Below are positions 18,061-26,773 of a stretch of DNA of 64,000 nt, piece after piece; within the stretch, counting starts at the first letter, position 1, and each line of letters opens with the position of its first letter. The stretch lies in the NCBI RefSeq assembly GCF_009740285.1, contig NZ_CP046566.1, forward strand, positions 3,882,658 through 3,946,657, in the 5' to 3' direction. Source of the DNA: Phnomibacter ginsenosidimutans. Its GTDB lineage: Bacteria; Bacteroidota; Bacteroidia; Chitinophagales; Chitinophagaceae. The notes beneath the pieces are model-generated. The model did not search any database, was not told the origin of the DNA, and saw only the letters and a list, made by a program, of their open reading frames with translations. The position numbers were made by a program, and so were the translations under genes.

Positions 18061-18918
18061 ATGCGTAACTTTTTTCTACTTCTTCGTCGGCTACAGGTAC
18101 TGCTGCTGTTTTTGCTGCTGCAGGCAGTGAGCATTACGCTGCTGGTGCGCTACAACAAAAGCCACCAGGCCAAATACATGGAGTGGTCGTACGATGTAAC
18201 AGGTAGTATTAACAAACGCTACAGCGATGTAGCCGCTTACTTTAGCCTGGCCGATAACAACAAGCGGCTGGCCGAAGAAAACAACCGCCTGCGTAACCTG
18301 CTGGCCGAAAACTTTACCAGCATTGATACCAGCGCTACCCTGCGTTTTGATACAGCCATGATAGACTCCAGCCGGGTGATGCGCAAATACCTGTGGCGTA
18401 ACGCAGCCGTCATCAACAACTCGGTGTCCAGCCAAAACAACTTCATCACCATCGAACGGGGCCGCTTGCAGGGCATAGCACCAGAAATGGCCGTGGTAAG
18501 TGCTGGTGGCATTGTAGGCGTGGTAACCGATGTAAGCGACAACATGGCCATTGTACGCAGCCTGCTGCACCGCAAAAGCATTACCAGTGTGATGCTGAAA
18601 AACAGCGGCACCACGGGCCTGCTGGAATGGGATGGCAAAAACCCGGGACTTTTGCAGCTGAAAGGCATTCCCAAAAGCACGGCACTCAAAGTAGGCGATA
18701 CTGTGCTCACCAGCAATATATCGCTCAACTACCCTGCCGGCCTTATGGTAGGCACGATAGCCAAAGTAGAAAAGGAAACTGATGGCAACAACTACAAACT
18801 GCAGGTGAAGCCCGGCAATAATTTTTACAGCGTTGATTATGTAGATGTGATTGAAAATCTTTTTCTGAAAGAGCAGCGAGATATTGAGCAACGCATCAAC
18901 AAACAACAGCAACAATAA
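18061..18918 (+). CDS. mreC: Rod-shape-determining protein MreC
   Basis: A 285-residue inner-membrane protein with one N-terminal transmembrane helix (about residues 10-30) and a coiled coil (about 55-85, NNKRLAEENNRLRNLLAE). The periplasmic beta-barrel domain of the MreC family follows (about 105-270), including ITIERGRLQGIAPEMAVVSAGGIVGVV. MreC links cytoplasmic MreB to periplasmic PBP2. It lies 90 bases downstream of mreB with an intervening hairpin and 20 bases upstream of mreD, so it belongs to the mre operon. The C-terminus ends in a Gln-rich tail (NKQQQQ). Confidence 0.95.
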   Translation: MRNFFLLLRRLQVLLLFLLLQAVSITLLVRYNKSHQAKYMEWSYDVTGSINKRYSDVAAYFSLADNNKRLAEENNRLRNLLAENFTSIDTSATLRFDTAMIDSSRVMRKYLWRNAAVINNSVSSQNNFITIERGRLQGIAPEMAVVSAGGIVGVVTDVSDNMAIVRSLLHRKSITSVMLKNSGTTGLLEWDGKNPGLLQLKGIPKSTALKVGDTVLTSNISLNYPAGLMVGTIAKVEKETDGNNYKLQVKPGNNFYSVDYVDVIENLFLKEQRDIEQRINKQQQQ

Positions 18919-18938
18919 CACGCCGCAAGGCCCGCAAC

Positions 18939-19469
18939 ATGAGCGAACCGGTTAAACAAATCATCCGCTTTATTCTTTTAGTACTGGTGCAGGCACTGGT
19001 ACTCAATCACATGCCCGCACTTCACCGGTTTGTAACACCATACCTTTATTTTCTGTTTCTCATTTGGCTGCCGTTTAATGTAAGCCGCCCGTGGATGCTG
19101 ATTCTCGGTTTCATCACCGGCTTTGCTCTCGATTTATTTACCAAAACGCCCGGCCTGCATGCATCTGCCTGCTTATGGTTGGCGTATATGCGTACCCCTT
19201 TGCTCAAACTACTGCTACCCGGCGAAACCAAAGAACTCAAAACCGGCAGCAGCCCCAGCGTACGCAGCATGGGCCTTACTACGTACATTTTATTTGTGGT
19301 CATGCTCACTTTGTTTCATCATGTTTGGCTGGTAATGCTGGAATGGATGAGCTTTGGCACTTTCCTGTACTTTTTGGGCAAAGTGTTGTTTACCACACTG
19401 GCCAGCTTGTTGCTCATTTTGATTGCAGAGTTGCTGTTTAGGCCGATTAGAAAGCGGCGAAAAGACTAA
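18939..19469 (+). CDS. mreD: Rod-shape-determining protein MreD
   Basis: A 176-residue integral membrane protein with about five hydrophobic helices. It has the GFITGFALDLFTKTPGLHASAC block, which corresponds to the MreD core in Bacteroidota. It works with MreC and RodA-PBP2 in lateral wall synthesis. It follows mreC by 20 bases and is the last of the contiguous mreBCD genes; mrdA and rodA follow 1.4 kb later after two unrelated genes. The C-terminal end is very basic (RPIRKRRKD), consistent with a cytoplasmic tail. Confidence 0.92.
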   Translation: MSEPVKQIIRFILLVLVQALVLNHMPALHRFVTPYLYFLFLIWLPFNVSRPWMLILGFITGFALDLFTKTPGLHASACLWLAYMRTPLLKLLLPGETKELKTGSSPSVRSMGLTTYILFVVMLTLFHHVWLVMLEWMSFGTFLYFLGKVLFTTLASLLLILIAELLFRPIRKRRKD

Positions 19470-19505
19470 GCGGAAAACTGTATTTTTCCTGTTCAACCCT
19501 TGGGA

Positions 19506-20096
19506 ATGGATACCGCTTCGGCACTGGCTCAATTACACAATTTTACACAACGCATTGTACCCCTGCAACCGCAGGAGTGGGAAGCATTTTCCAGCATTTG
19601 GTCGCCCATGGAAGCTGGCCGCAAAACGCTGCTCACCAAGGCCGGCGATACCGAACGTTATCTCTATTTTGTTGTAGAAGGCCTTCAACGCATTTACTAC
19701 AGCAAGCCCGACGGTAAAGAAGCTACCCTCGTGTTTTCTTATGCACCCTCTTTTGCAGGTGTTATTGATTCACTCCTGCTACAACAACCCTCCCGCTATT
19801 ATATGGAAACGTTGACGCAAAGTCGTTTTTTACGTGCCCACGTGCAGCAGTGGCAGCAAATGGTAGCCACACACAGCGGCATTGCAGCCCTCAGCCACAA
19901 AGCTTTATTACTGGCCATGAGTGGCATTATGGAACGCATGACCGAGCTGCAATGCTTTACTGCCGAAGAAAAATTCAGGCACTTGCTGCAGCGCAGCCCG
20001 CATGTGTTGCAACTTATTCCGCACAAGTACCTGGCCAACTACCTCAGCATTGATGCCAGTACTTTCAGTAAACTTTTGGGAACGGTACGCATTTAA
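19506..20096 (+). CDS. Crp/Fnr-family transcriptional regulator
   Basis: A 196-residue protein with an N-terminal cyclic-nucleotide-binding-type beta-roll (about residues 20-120, LYFVVEGLQRIYYSKPDGKEATLVF) and a C-terminal helical region ending in LIPHKYLANYLSIDASTFSKLLG, a winged-helix recognition segment. Key phosphate-binding residues of true Crp are not obvious, so it may not bind cAMP. I chose the ATG at 19506; the TTG six bases upstream is less likely. It lies 36 bases after mreD, on the same strand, before a DinB-family gene. Both interrupt the usual mreD-mrdA order and may be an acquired pair. Confidence 0.85.
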   Translation: MDTASALAQLHNFTQRIVPLQPQEWEAFSSIWSPMEAGRKTLLTKAGDTERYLYFVVEGLQRIYYSKPDGKEATLVFSYAPSFAGVIDSLLLQQPSRYYMETLTQSRFLRAHVQQWQQMVATHSGIAALSHKALLLAMSGIMERMTELQCFTAEEKFRHLLQRSPHVLQLIPHKYLANYLSIDASTFSKLLGTVRI

Positions 20097-20168
20097 AAAT
20101 CTTGGTGTAGACAAAGATTTTACTTACCGGCAAGGTGGAAGTTTGCCTTGTAAAACAATCCATCACAC

Positions 20169-20737
20169 ATGAACAACAGCACCTGGCTGCAGCCTTTGCA
20201 GCAACAAACCGAAACCATGTTGACACAAGCCATTGCTCAATGGCAGGTATTACCGCATTCGGTATTTGCCCAAGCGCCACAAGCCAACAGCTGGAGTGCC
20301 AACGAATGCCTGCAACACCTCAACAGCTATGGCGATTATTACTTGCCCGCTATTGAAAAGGCATTGCAGCAGCGCAGCACTCCTTCCACACACCCTTTCA
20401 AACCGGGCTGGCTGGGCGGTTGGTTTACCCGCATGATGCAAACCAACCCCACCGGCTTGCCGGCAAAAAAATGAAAGCACCCAAGCAACATGCTCCCATT
20501 GCGCTGCAACCTTCTTATGAAGTGATTGCCCGCTTCATTGATCAGCAGGAACATTTACTGCAGTTATTGCAGCAAGCCGAAAAAGCCAATCTCAGCCACA
20601 TCAAAGTGCCCATTTCTATTGCCCCCATGATGAAGCTACAACTGGGCGATGTGCTGGCTTTTTTGGTGGCCCACAATCACCGGCATGTGCAGCAAGCCCA
20701 ACGTGCATTGCAAGCAGCTGCTGTACTGCAAGCATAA
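20169..20737 (+). pseudogene. DinB-superfamily protein, single-base frameshift
   Basis: A four-helix-bundle protein of the DinB/YfiT type, in which three histidines normally hold a metal ion. Here NECLQHLNSYGDYYLPAIEKAL and the C-terminal VAHNHRHVQQAQRAL carry the expected histidines. The frame breaks at the run of seven A at 20465-20471. With eight A the frame reads …GLPAKKMKAPKQHAP… and a continuous 189-residue protein results. The break is in a homopolymer, so it may be a sequence error. Some family members transfer thiols such as bacillithiol; the function of this one is unknown. It lies between the Crp-like gene and mrdA. Confidence 0.85.
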
Positions 20738-20831
20738 ATGAACGGGTGAAAACAATCAGCTCCTGGCCATCTTTGTCGGGTAGCAGAAAAATTTTTGTAA
20801 ATCGTTTCTGCAAGTGCAGGCCGGTGGCTGC

Positions 20832-20839
20832 TACCTTCG
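20832..20839 (+). promoter_or_regulatory. Possible -7 box of mrdA
   Basis: TACCTTCG is one base off TAnnTTTG and 26 bases before the ATG of mrdA. It would give mrdA-rodA their own promoter after the inserted genes. Confidence 0.4.
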
Positions 20840-20865
20840 TTGAAAGTTGTCAGGAGCACGTATAC

Positions 20866-22968
20866 ATGAATGATTTCCATTCGATCCGGAGCCGCATCAT
20901 CCAGATCATTTTCGCCGCCGCTTTTCTCATGATTATTTTGCAGTTGTTCAACCTGCAAATCCTCAACGAGGACTACAAACTTATGGCCGATAACCAGGCC
21001 ATTTACCGCAAAGTGGTGTACCCCAGCCGTGGGCTCATCATCGACCGGAAAAAGCATGTGATTCTCGACAATACTACCCTGTTTGATTTGGTGGTAATAC
21101 CAGCCCAACTGCGGCAGGGTTGTGATACTGCAGCGCTGTGCAACATCCTGAAAATTTCTCAGGAAGAATTCAGCAAACGCATCATCAACAGCATTGTAAA
21201 AAACGGCCGCTACCAGCCCAGTGTGTTTGAAGGCCTGCTCGACGAAAAAACGCATGCCCAGATAGCAGAAAAACTGGCGCTGTTTCAACCCGCTTTCGAT
21301 TTGGTGGAGCGGCCGGTGCGTAAATATCCATACGATGCAGCGGCTCACGTGTTTGGCTACCTCGCCGAAGTAGACCCCAAGTTTTTGGAGAAATATGGCA
21401 GCGAAGGGTACCGCCAGGGCGACTACGCCGGCATGACCGGACTGGAACGTACCTACGAAAAAGTGCTGATGGGCCAGCGGGGTATTCAGTACTGGAACAA
21501 AGACAACAAGAACCGGCCTACCCAACCCTACGAAGGCGGAAAGTATGATACAGCAGCCGTTGCCGGAAGCACCTTGTACTCATCGCTGGATATTGAACTC
21601 CAACAACTTGGCGAACAACTCATGCAAGGCAAAATTGGCAGCGTGGTAGCCATCGACCCCAAAACCGGTGGCATTCTGGCCATGGTAAGCGCCCCATCGT
21701 ATAGCCCTACGTTGCTCACGGGCAACCAGCGCCGCAAGCATTTTTCTGAATTGTACACCGACCCAAGGTTGCCTTTGTACAACAGGGCCATCACGGGTGA
21801 ATATTCTCCGGGCTCCACCTTCAAAACCTTGCAGGCACTCGTAGGCATGCAAGAAGGTGTGATTACACAGCACACCGGCTACCCTTGCCGTGGTGCGTAT
21901 TTCGACTGCGGCACGGGCAAACCCAAATGCCACGGTGCCGGCCATTCGCCCGATCTGGAACATGCCATTGCCCAAAGTTGTAACCCCTATTTTGCTAATG
22001 TGTACCGCAAAATTTTGGACAACCCCCGCTACCCCAATGTAGACAGCTCATTGGCTGTATGGGACCGCTACATGTACAGCTTTGGCCTCGGCCATAAGCT
22101 GGGTGTAGACCTGCCTTCCGAAAGAGGTGGCTACATACCTACGCCTAAGCGTTATCAAAAAGTCTTTGGTCCCCGTTGGCACAGCTGCAATACCATTTCC
22201 AACTCCATTGGTCAGGGCGAAGTAAACAGTACTGTGCTGCAACTGACCAACGCCATTGCCATGATTGCCAACAAAGGCTGGTACTATACCCCGCATATGA
22301 TTGATAGCATTGAAGGCGGCGACCAGTTTGGATTGCTGGAACCCTACCGGACAAAAAATCAACCGGTGCACATTCCCGACAGCATGTTTGAAGCCGTGCA
22401 TGCAGGTATGGAAGCCGTGATGAAACCCGGCGGTACCGGCTGGCGATTGGCTGTACCCGGCATTAATATTTGTGGCAAAACCGGTACTGTAGAAAACTAC
22501 TACAAAGGCAAAAAACAAAAGGACCACTCGTTTTTTGCAGCTTTCGCCCCCCGTGAAAATCCACAGATTGCCATTGCCTGTATTGTAGAAAACGGCGGCT
22601 TTGGTGCTACAGTGGCAGCCCCCATTGTGAGCCTGATGTTGGAAAAATACATCCACGATAGCATTAGCGACAAACGCAAAGAATGGATTGAACGCTACAG
22701 CAGCATGAAGATTACTCCTGCCCGTATTTTGGATGAAATGCGCAAACGGGATAGCATCAAGCTGGCTAAGGATGAAGAACGGGCCCGCCGCCAACTGCTC
22801 AACAGCATCAAAGAAGAAACGGGCATTGATAGCGAAGAAGAAACAGCCACCCCCGACCCAACTCCTGCCAAGCCCAAGGCTCCAACCAGCACCAAAGGCA
22901 AAACAGTGGGCTTGTTGGCACCCATAGACGAGCACCGCAAACGCAAAACATTTTCTCAGCAGGCCTAA
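20866..22968 (+). CDS. mrdA: Penicillin-binding protein 2 (transpeptidase)
   Basis: A 700-residue class B PBP that crosslinks peptidoglycan during elongation with RodA. It has one N-terminal membrane helix (about residues 12-32, IIQIIFAAAFLMIILQLF), a PBP dimer domain, and a transpeptidase domain with the active-site serine in SPGSTFK (near residue 316), SCN (near 369) and KTGT (near 536). The cytoplasm-proximal start is clear: homology begins at MNDFHSIRSR, so the ATG at 20866 is used and the ORF upstream is discarded. The C-terminus has an extra 90-residue Lys/Pro/Glu-rich tail after the transpeptidase domain, longer than in E. coli. It ends 12 bases before rodA. Confidence 0.95.
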   Translation: MNDFHSIRSRIIQIIFAAAFLMIILQLFNLQILNEDYKLMADNQAIYRKVVYPSRGLIIDRKKHVILDNTTLFDLVVIPAQLRQGCDTAALCNILKISQEEFSKRIINSIVKNGRYQPSVFEGLLDEKTHAQIAEKLALFQPAFDLVERPVRKYPYDAAAHVFGYLAEVDPKFLEKYGSEGYRQGDYAGMTGLERTYEKVLMGQRGIQYWNKDNKNRPTQPYEGGKYDTAAVAGSTLYSSLDIELQQLGEQLMQGKIGSVVAIDPKTGGILAMVSAPSYSPTLLTGNQRRKHFSELYTDPRLPLYNRAITGEYSPGSTFKTLQALVGMQEGVITQHTGYPCRGAYFDCGTGKPKCHGAGHSPDLEHAIAQSCNPYFANVYRKILDNPRYPNVDSSLAVWDRYMYSFGLGHKLGVDLPSERGGYIPTPKRYQKVFGPRWHSCNTISNSIGQGEVNSTVLQLTNAIAMIANKGWYYTPHMIDSIEGGDQFGLLEPYRTKNQPVHIPDSMFEAVHAGMEAVMKPGGTGWRLAVPGINICGKTGTVENYYKGKKQKDHSFFAAFAPRENPQIAIACIVENGGFGATVAAPIVSLMLEKYIHDSISDKRKEWIERYSSMKITPARILDEMRKRDSIKLAKDEERARRQLLNSIKEETGIDSEEETATPDPTPAKPKAPTSTKGKTVGLLAPIDEHRKRKTFSQQA

Positions 22969-22979
22969 TATTTTCCAGC

Positions 22980-24341
22980 ATGTCGCAACCAACCCGCATC
23001 ATTTCTAAAGGCATCAACTGGTTATTGCCCGTGATGTACCTGCTGCTGGTATTCATTGGCCTCACCGCCATTTTTTCGGTGGAGTACCGCCCCGATGTAA
23101 ACATTCTGCAAGCCATCACCGGATTGAAAACCAACTACAGCCGCCAGCTCTTGTTTCTGGTGATTTGTTTGGTATTGGGCATCCTTATTTTACTTACAGA
23201 TAGCAAGTTTTTTACGGCCACCGCCAACCTCTCGTATGCATTGGGTATACTGCTACTACTGGCCACTTTTGTGGTGGGTAAAGAAGTAAACGGCTCCCAC
23301 AGTTGGATACCCTTGGGCTTCATGAACCTGCAACCCGCAGAAACCTGTAAAATATTTGTGAGCCTTGCATTGGCAAAGTATCTCAGCCGCATGGAAACCG
23401 ACTTTCGCCGCTGGCAAAGTCATGCCATTGCCATTGCACTGGCACTTACACCGGCCATGTTTTCCATTTTGCAAAATGAAACGGGCCTTGCATTGGTGTA
23501 TTTCGCATTTTTCATTCCACTTTATCGCGAAGGCTTGCCTGCCGCTTATCTGGTGGTAGGTGTTTCTGCAGCGGTGTTGGTGGTGGCTTCTATTTTGATT
23601 GAGCCCAACACCTTGTTTTATATTCTGACCGGTTTGGTAGTGGTCTCTTTTTGGCTGCTGCGCCGCCGTATCCGCCGCAATAAATCGCTGTTGCTCATCA
23701 TTGCCGGCGTGTACTTACTGAGTGTAGGCATTCAAAAATTTGCTGTGCCTTTCTTGTTCGAAAACATCATGCAGCCGTATCAGGTAGAACGCATCATGAG
23801 CATGTTTGGTAAAGACTACGTGCCCAAAGATCCCGCCAAACTGGAAGCACTGATGAAAGAAAAAGCCAAGCAGGGAAAGATTAATAAAGACGGTAAGAAA
23901 GAAGAAAACTACAACGTAAAGCAAAGCAAAATTGCCATTGGCAGCGGTGGCCTGGCCGGCAAAGGATTTTTAAAAGGCGCCGTAACGCAAGGCGAATTTG
24001 TGCCAGAACAACACACCGATTTTATTTTTACCGCCTTGGGCGAAAGCTTTGGCTTTTGGGGCTCCAGCCTCGTGGCCTTATTGTATTTCAGTTTGCTCAT
24101 GATTATCATCAACATGGCCGAACGACAGCGCAGCACGTTTAGCCGGGTGTATGGCTACTGCGTAGCAGCGATATTGTTTTTTCATGTGGTGGTCAACATT
24201 TGCATGACCATTGGGCTGGCTCCGGTGATTGGCATTCCGCTTCCCCTCATCAGCCATGGCGGTTCCTCCCTCATGACCTTTACCATTCTCATCTTCATCT
24301 TCGTTCGCCTCGATGCCGACCGGCAGGTAGTGCTGCGATAA
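22980..24341 (+). CDS. rodA: Rod-shape-determining peptidoglycan glycosyltransferase RodA
   Basis: A 453-residue SEDS-family membrane enzyme that polymerises lipid II with PBP2. About ten hydrophobic segments are visible. The family motifs are present: VNGSHSWIPLGFMNLQPAE, KQSKIAIGSGGLAGKGF and the C-terminal GIPLPLISHGGSS. It contains a charged insertion of about 60 residues (KDPAKLEALMKEKAKQGKINKDGKKEE) in the large extracytoplasmic loop, which makes it longer than E. coli RodA; this kind of insertion appears in many Bacteroidota. It starts 12 bases after mrdA, so the pair is cotranscribed. Confidence 0.95.
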   Translation: MSQPTRIISKGINWLLPVMYLLLVFIGLTAIFSVEYRPDVNILQAITGLKTNYSRQLLFLVICLVLGILILLTDSKFFTATANLSYALGILLLLATFVVGKEVNGSHSWIPLGFMNLQPAETCKIFVSLALAKYLSRMETDFRRWQSHAIAIALALTPAMFSILQNETGLALVYFAFFIPLYREGLPAAYLVVGVSAAVLVVASILIEPNTLFYILTGLVVVSFWLLRRRIRRNKSLLLIIAGVYLLSVGIQKFAVPFLFENIMQPYQVERIMSMFGKDYVPKDPAKLEALMKEKAKQGKINKDGKKEENYNVKQSKIAIGSGGLAGKGFLKGAVTQGEFVPEQHTDFIFTALGESFGFWGSSLVALLYFSLLMIIINMAERQRSTFSRVYGYCVAAILFFHVVVNICMTIGLAPVIGIPLPLISHGGSSLMTFTILIFIFVRLDADRQVVLR

Positions 24342-24345
24342 GAGC

Positions 24346-24416
24346 GAAGTAAGAAGTACGAGGGTAGAAGTACGAAGTAGGATTTTCCATCAACGACCAA
24401 CCAGCAACCATCAACT
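24346..24416. repeat. Intergenic word repeat (GAAGTACGA / CAACCA)
   Basis: After the rodA stop, GAAGTA is repeated four times with variants (GAAGTAA, GAAGTACGA, GAAGTACGAAGTA; 24346-24379). From 24388 a second word, CAACnACCA, repeats up to the next start codon. It does not code and has no terminator-like stem. Confidence 0.55.
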
Positions 24417-25160
24417 ATGGCTACAATTATTCCATTATCAGAAGGCTCATTCACCATTGGAAAGGACAAGATTTTTCATCCTTTCAACCACGCCGAAGAT
24501 GACCTGCAACAACGGGCTACAGGCAGCTTACTGGTAGAAGTACAACCCTTTTGCATTGTAACGGAAAGAGATGTGCTGCTGATTGATACCGGCCTTGGTT
24601 TTAGCCAGCAGGGCGAGTTGCAAATACACCGCAACCTCAAAGCCAACGGCATACAACCGGCCGATGTAACCAAGGTATTGATGAGCCATTTACACAAAGA
24701 CCATGCAGGCGGCGTAAGCTATAAAGACCGCTTGGGCAATGCACACCTGGCTTTTCCCAACGCTACGTATTTTGTACAGCGCCGCGAATACGATTTTGCG
24801 GAAGCCACTGGTTATCCTTCTTTTATTACTGATGAGTTTGAAGTGTTCGACCGGCACCCACGGGTGTTTTGGCTGCACGACGATGAGGGCAGCATCGACA
24901 ATTACATTCACTACCAGGTAACGGGTGCACACAGCCCTTATCATCAGGTGTTTTGGATAGAAACCGCTGAAGGCCTCATTTTTTTTGGTGGAGATGATGC
25001 GCCGCAGCACAAGCAAATGCTGAGCCGCTTTGTGGCCAAGTACGACCACGATGGCAAAAAATGCATGGAGCTGCGCCAGCAATGGTGGGATAAAGGCAGC
25101 GCAGACGGATGGACCTTTTTATTCTATCATGATATCAGCCATCCGTATTTAAAACCCTGA
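24417..25160 (+). CDS. MBL-fold metallo-hydrolase
   Basis: A 247-residue cytosolic protein with the metallo-beta-lactamase metal motif SHLHKDHAGG (HxHxDH), and further ligand-type residues at GAHSPYH and FFGGDDAPQHK. LLIDTGLGFSQQGELQIHRNL leads into the motif. The family includes glyoxalases, lactonases and phosphodiesterases; the sequence is not close enough to name a substrate. It lies 76 bases after rodA across a word-repeat gap and is followed convergently by a small gene, so it is likely its own unit. Confidence 0.87.
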   Translation: MATIIPLSEGSFTIGKDKIFHPFNHAEDDLQQRATGSLLVEVQPFCIVTERDVLLIDTGLGFSQQGELQIHRNLKANGIQPADVTKVLMSHLHKDHAGGVSYKDRLGNAHLAFPNATYFVQRREYDFAEATGYPSFITDEFEVFDRHPRVFWLHDDEGSIDNYIHYQVTGAHSPYHQVFWIETAEGLIFFGGDDAPQHKQMLSRFVAKYDHDGKKCMELRQQWWDKGSADGWTFLFYHDISHPYLKP

Positions 25161-25168
25161 CAGTTTAC

Positions 25169-25348
25169 TCAGGCCAGTTCACCAGCCAGCTCATCCAGTT
25201 GAGCCGCCATTTCCTGCAGCTCTGCTTCTGTCCAGTCGCTTTCCAGCTCTAAGGCATCGAGCATGGCTTTCAAGGCTTTTTGTGTGTCGTCGTCGCAGCT
25301 GAGTTGCTTCAGGTGTACCAGTCTTTCTTTCAAATCTTCGAGGCGCAT
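25169..25348 (-). CDS. Small acidic helical protein, unknown
   Basis: A 59-residue protein, Glu/Leu-rich and without cysteine apart from one (MRLEDLKERLVHLKQLSC…ELAGELA). It looks like two amphipathic helices with a turn around residue 18-22 and could form a coiled coil. No family is recognised; a DUF4404-like relation is possible but unproven. A longer ORF continues upstream but its extension has no coding character, so the ATG at 25348 is used. It faces the metallo-hydrolase gene, ending 8 bases from it. Confidence 0.6.
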   Translation of the reverse strand: MRLEDLKERLVHLKQLSCDDDTQKALKAMLDALELESDWTEAELQEMAAQLDELAGELA

Positions 25349-25449
25349 AGTGCCGTGTATTTGCAGCAAAATTACCAGTGCCAGCCCCCGCAAACGATGA
25401 CATGGCGCAGGTTCGGAAAATCTTCGCCGCCTGTTTTGGCAGGCAACCT

Positions 25450-25457
25450 TACTTTTG
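25450..25457 (+). promoter_or_regulatory. -7 box of the carB-like gene
   Basis: TACTTTTG fits TAnnTTTG exactly and is followed by CGC, as in the purF promoter (TACCTTTGCGC). The chosen ATG lies 16 bases downstream, giving a leader of about 11 nt. This supports a real gene start here. Confidence 0.65.
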
Positions 25458-25472
25458 CGCAATTCTTCAACA

Positions 25473-26681
25473 ATGAGCACAGTTACAGGCAGCACAGGTC
25501 TCTTGCACAACGAGAGCATCCCCAGCAACAGAAAAAAGATAATTGTATTAGGCAGCGGCCCCAACCGCATTGGTCAGGGCATTGAGTTCGATTACTGTTG
25601 CGTACATGGCCTCATGGCCATTAAAGAGAGTGGTTATGAAGCCATTATGGTGAACTGTAACCCCGAAACCGTTTCCACCGATTTCGATATTGCCGACAAA
25701 CTGTACTTCGAGCCCGTGTTTTGGGAGCACCTCTGGGAAATTATTGAACTGGAACAACCCGAAGGCGTGATTGTACAGCTCGGTGGCCAAACCGCCCTCA
25801 AGCTGGCCAAAAAGCTGGTAGAAAAAGGCGTGAAAATCATCGGCACCAGCTTCGACAGCATGGACATAGCCGAAGACCGTGGCCGCTTCAGCGACCTGCT
25901 CCGCGACCTCGAAATTCCTTACCCCCAGTACGGCACCGCCTACGATGTAGACGAAGCCATTGAAGTAGCCAACCGGGTAGGCTACCCCGTATTGGTGCGC
26001 CCCAGCTACGTATTGGGTGGCCAACGGATGCGCATTGTGATCAACGACGACGAGGTAGAAAAAGCAGTCATCAGCCTGCTGAAACATATTCCCGGCAACA
26101 AAATCCTTATCGACCATTTCCTCGACCGCTGTCAGGAAGCAGAAGTAGATGCCATTTTCGATGGCGAAAACTTCCACGTGATGGGCGTCATGGAGCACAT
26201 TGAGCCGGCCGGTATTCACAGCGGCGACAGCAATGCCGTGTTGCCAGCCTTCAACCTGACACCACTGGAAGTAACCACGCTGGAATACTACTCCGAAAAA
26301 ATTGCCCGTGCACTGGATATCCGTGGCCTCATCAACATTCAGTTTGCTATTAAAGACGGCACTGTGTATGTGATTGAAGCCAACCCCCGTGCCAGCCGCA
26401 CCACGCCGTTCATTGCCAAAGCGTATGGCATTCCGTACCTCAACATTGCCACCAAAGTAATGCTGGGCGAAAAGAAACTCACCGACTTTACGTTTGAGAA
26501 AAAGCTCGATGGTTTTGCCATCAAAGAACCTGTGTTCAGCTTCAATAAATTCCCGGGTGTAAACAAAGAGCTCGGCCCCGAAATGAAGAGCACCGGCGAA
26601 GCCATCCGTTTTGTAAAAGACCTGCGGGATCCTTATTTCCGCAAGCTGTACAAAGAGCGGAGCATGAATTTGAGTAAGTAG
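25473..26681 (+). CDS. carB: Carbamoyl-phosphate synthase large subunit, C-terminal half as a separate gene
   Basis: CarB makes carbamoyl phosphate for pyrimidines and arginine and is normally one chain of about 940 residues in Bacteroidota, with two similar halves. Here only the second half is present, 402 residues. The preATP-grasp segment (IIVLGSGPNRIGQGIEFDYCC) is followed by an ATP-grasp domain with GYPVLVRPSYVLGGQRMRIV and VIEANPRASRTTPF, ending …YKERSMNLSK. The allosteric MGS domain is absent, as in the shorter family members. The protein begins MSTVTGSTGLLHNESIPS, in the linker of the full-length enzyme, with its own -7 box 16 bases upstream. The first half is nowhere in the window. 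A strong terminator follows. Confidence 0.88.
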   Translation: MSTVTGSTGLLHNESIPSNRKKIIVLGSGPNRIGQGIEFDYCCVHGLMAIKESGYEAIMVNCNPETVSTDFDIADKLYFEPVFWEHLWEIIELEQPEGVIVQLGGQTALKLAKKLVEKGVKIIGTSFDSMDIAEDRGRFSDLLRDLEIPYPQYGTAYDVDEAIEVANRVGYPVLVRPSYVLGGQRMRIVINDDEVEKAVISLLKHIPGNKILIDHFLDRCQEAEVDAIFDGENFHVMGVMEHIEPAGIHSGDSNAVLPAFNLTPLEVTTLEYYSEKIARALDIRGLINIQFAIKDGTVYVIEANPRASRTTPFIAKAYGIPYLNIATKVMLGEKKLTDFTFEKKLDGFAIKEPVFSFNKFPGVNKELGPEMKSTGEAIRFVKDLRDPYFRKLYKERSMNLSK

Positions 26682-26700
26682 ATATTTACGGCAAATAACC

Positions 26701-26733
26701 AAAAGCGTCATCCATCCCGATGACGCTTTTTTT
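26701..26733 (+). terminator. Terminator of the carB-like gene
   Basis: A perfect 12-bp stem (AAAAGCGTCATC with GATGACGCTTTT), a 6-nt loop and a run of seven T. It begins 20 bases after the stop. Confidence 0.92.
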
Positions 26734-26773
26734 CTGCGAAAAGAGTATCTTCCTGTTACCTTATCCCTACAGC

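Noticed and set aside
18091-18921. A 276-codon minus-strand frame over mreC
   Set aside because: Antisense to a conserved gene, low-complexity His/Ala-rich product, no family.
20677-21525. A 282-codon minus-strand frame over the start of mrdA
   Set aside because: Shadow of mrdA; no signal, domains or promoter.
25548-26711. A 387-codon open frame antisense to the carB half
   Set aside because: Shadow of carB, without motifs; it also runs through the terminator.
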